Of a DNA stretch of 64,000 bases, positions 63,317 to 64,000 are shown one piece after another. The DNA is from Rhizobium terricola (GTDB lineage Bacteria; Pseudomonadota; Alphaproteobacteria; Rhizobiales; Rhizobiaceae). The position numbers were made by a program, and so were the translations under genes. Numbering within the stretch: the first letter of the stretch is position 1; each line of letters begins with the position of its first letter. The stretch is from assembly GCF_012927355.1 (NCBI RefSeq), contig NZ_JABBGK010000002.1, positions 516,758-580,757 of the forward strand, read 5' to 3'. Under the pieces are notes generated by a model. That model worked only from the letters and a program-made list of their open reading frames with translations. It did no database searches and was not told where the DNA came from.

Positions 63317-64000
63317 GTGACGATCTACCTGCCAATTGCAGAATTGTCGGTGAACATCTTCATCATTCTCGGGATGGGTGCGGCCGTCGGGTTCCTGTCC
63401 GGCATGTTCGGCGTCGGCGGCGGCTTCCTTATCACGCCGTTGCTGATCTTCTACAACATCCCACCCGTCGTGGCAGTGGCAACCGGCGCAAACCAGGTGG
63501 TCGCCTCTTCGATCTCCGGGGCAATCACCCATTTCCGGCGCGGCTCGCTCGACGTCAAACTCGGAACGGTGCTGCTGTTCGGCGGTCTCGCCGGGGCTAC
63601 CGTCGGTATCTACATCTTCTCGCTGCTGCGGCGGTTGGGCCAGCTCGACCTTTTCATCTCGCTGCTCTACGTCGTCTTCCTTGGGACCGTCGGCGGCCTC
63701 ATGCTGATGGAGAGCCTCAACGCCATGCGCCGGGCGGCCCGCAACGAGACGGTCAGCCTGAAACGGCCGGGACAGCACAACTGGGTACACCGCCTGCCCT
63801 TCAAGATGCGGTTCAAGAAGTCGAAGATCTATCTCAGCGTGCTGCCGATCATCGGCCTCGGCTTCGCGATCGGCATCCTGACCTCGATCATGGGTGTCGG
63901 CGGCGGGTTCATCATGGTCCCGGCGATGATCTACCTCCTGCGCATCCCGACCAATGTGGTCGTCGGAACCTCGCTGTTCCAGATCATCTTCGTCACCGCC
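63317..64000 (+). CDS. TauE/SafE family sulfite exporter, C-terminus cut by window
   Basis: The frame opens at a GTG at 63317 (read MTIYLPIAELSVNI) and continues for 228 codons to the window end. The TauE/SafE repeat motif GFLSGMFGVGGGFLITPLL appears at the start and again as GILTSIMGVGGGFIMVPAMI, with several membrane helices. The family exports sulfite or sulfonate-type anions. Truncated only by the window. Confidence 0.9.
   Translation, partial: MTIYLPIAELSVNIFIILGMGAAVGFLSGMFGVGGGFLITPLLIFYNIPPVVAVATGANQVVASSISGAITHFRRGSLDVKLGTVLLFGGLAGATVGIYIFSLLRRLGQLDLFISLLYVVFLGTVGGLMLMESLNAMRRAARNETVSLKRPGQHNWVHRLPFKMRFKKSKIYLSVLPIIGLGFAIGILTSIMGVGGGFIMVPAMIYLLRIPTNVVVGTSLFQIIFVTA

Noticed and set aside
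1-64000. CRISPR arrays, rRNA operons, intact insertion sequences
   Set aside because: None were seen on either strand.

Overview
The window is a high-GC alphaproteobacterial chromosome segment. The che operon order (icpA-cheS-cheY1-cheA-cheW-cheR-cheB-cheY2-cheD-cheT), the visN/visR pair, the block murA-DUF2948-hisD-UPF0262-phosphatase-infA-maf-yacG, EcfG-type stress promoters and PodJ all point to the Rhizobiaceae. The genus cannot be fixed from the sequence alone. Gene density is high and most genes sit in tight, often overlapping, operons.

Layout. (1) 1-12.2 kb, minus strand: the chemotaxis operon, read from a cytoplasmic globin-coupled receptor (icpA) through cheT, followed by fliF and the LuxR-type motility regulators visN and visR (visR is cut by the window start). 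(2) 12.6-15.6 kb: a two-component system divergent from two small secreted cysteine-containing proteins. The shared spacer holds an approximately helically phased series of GCNACA hexamers. (3) 15.7-20.6 kb: a probable general-stress region with a DUF2934 gene, glycogen synthase, an HWE-type sensor kinase, a BON protein and a small minus-strand protein. Two near-perfect EcfG (RpoE2) promoters drive the DUF2934-glgA unit and the small protein. (4) 20.6-25.8 kb: a five-gene, translationally coupled operon that looks like a decaprenylphosphoryl-D-arabinose (DPA) pathway: HAD-UbiA fusion, GtrA, DprE1-like oxidase, DprE2-like reductase and a polytopic membrane protein. (5) 26-32.2 kb: tRNA-Phe and a housekeeping block. 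(6) 32.3-34.6 kb: a 2.2 kb insertion in the 3' end of tRNA-Thr, bounded by a 20 bp direct repeat. It carries a decayed serine recombinase and one intact gene with a nuclease-like N-terminus. (7) 34.9-40.5 kb: hypothetical and secreted proteins, galE, an aminotransferase and mscL. (8) 40.6-53.3 kb: a transporter-like hybrid kinase, a YiiX-type lipoprotein, a divergent pyruvate kinase, a phosphoesterase plus Ser/Thr kinase-Usp pair, a GH32 fructosidase, an MBL-fold lipoprotein, and a periplasmic GDPD behind a predicted PhoB box. (9) 53.5-58.9 kb: a beta-oxidation operon with a palindromic operator and intercistronic palindromic repeats. (10) 59.3 kb to the end: podJ and a truncated TauE/SafE exporter.

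The two most unusual regions are the tRNA-Thr mini-island, whose cargo could be an uncharacterised defence-type protein, and the predicted DPA operon, which would give a Gram-negative cell an activated D-arabinofuranose donor and a candidate membrane enzyme to use it. All functions are inferred from reading the sequence. No database search was run.
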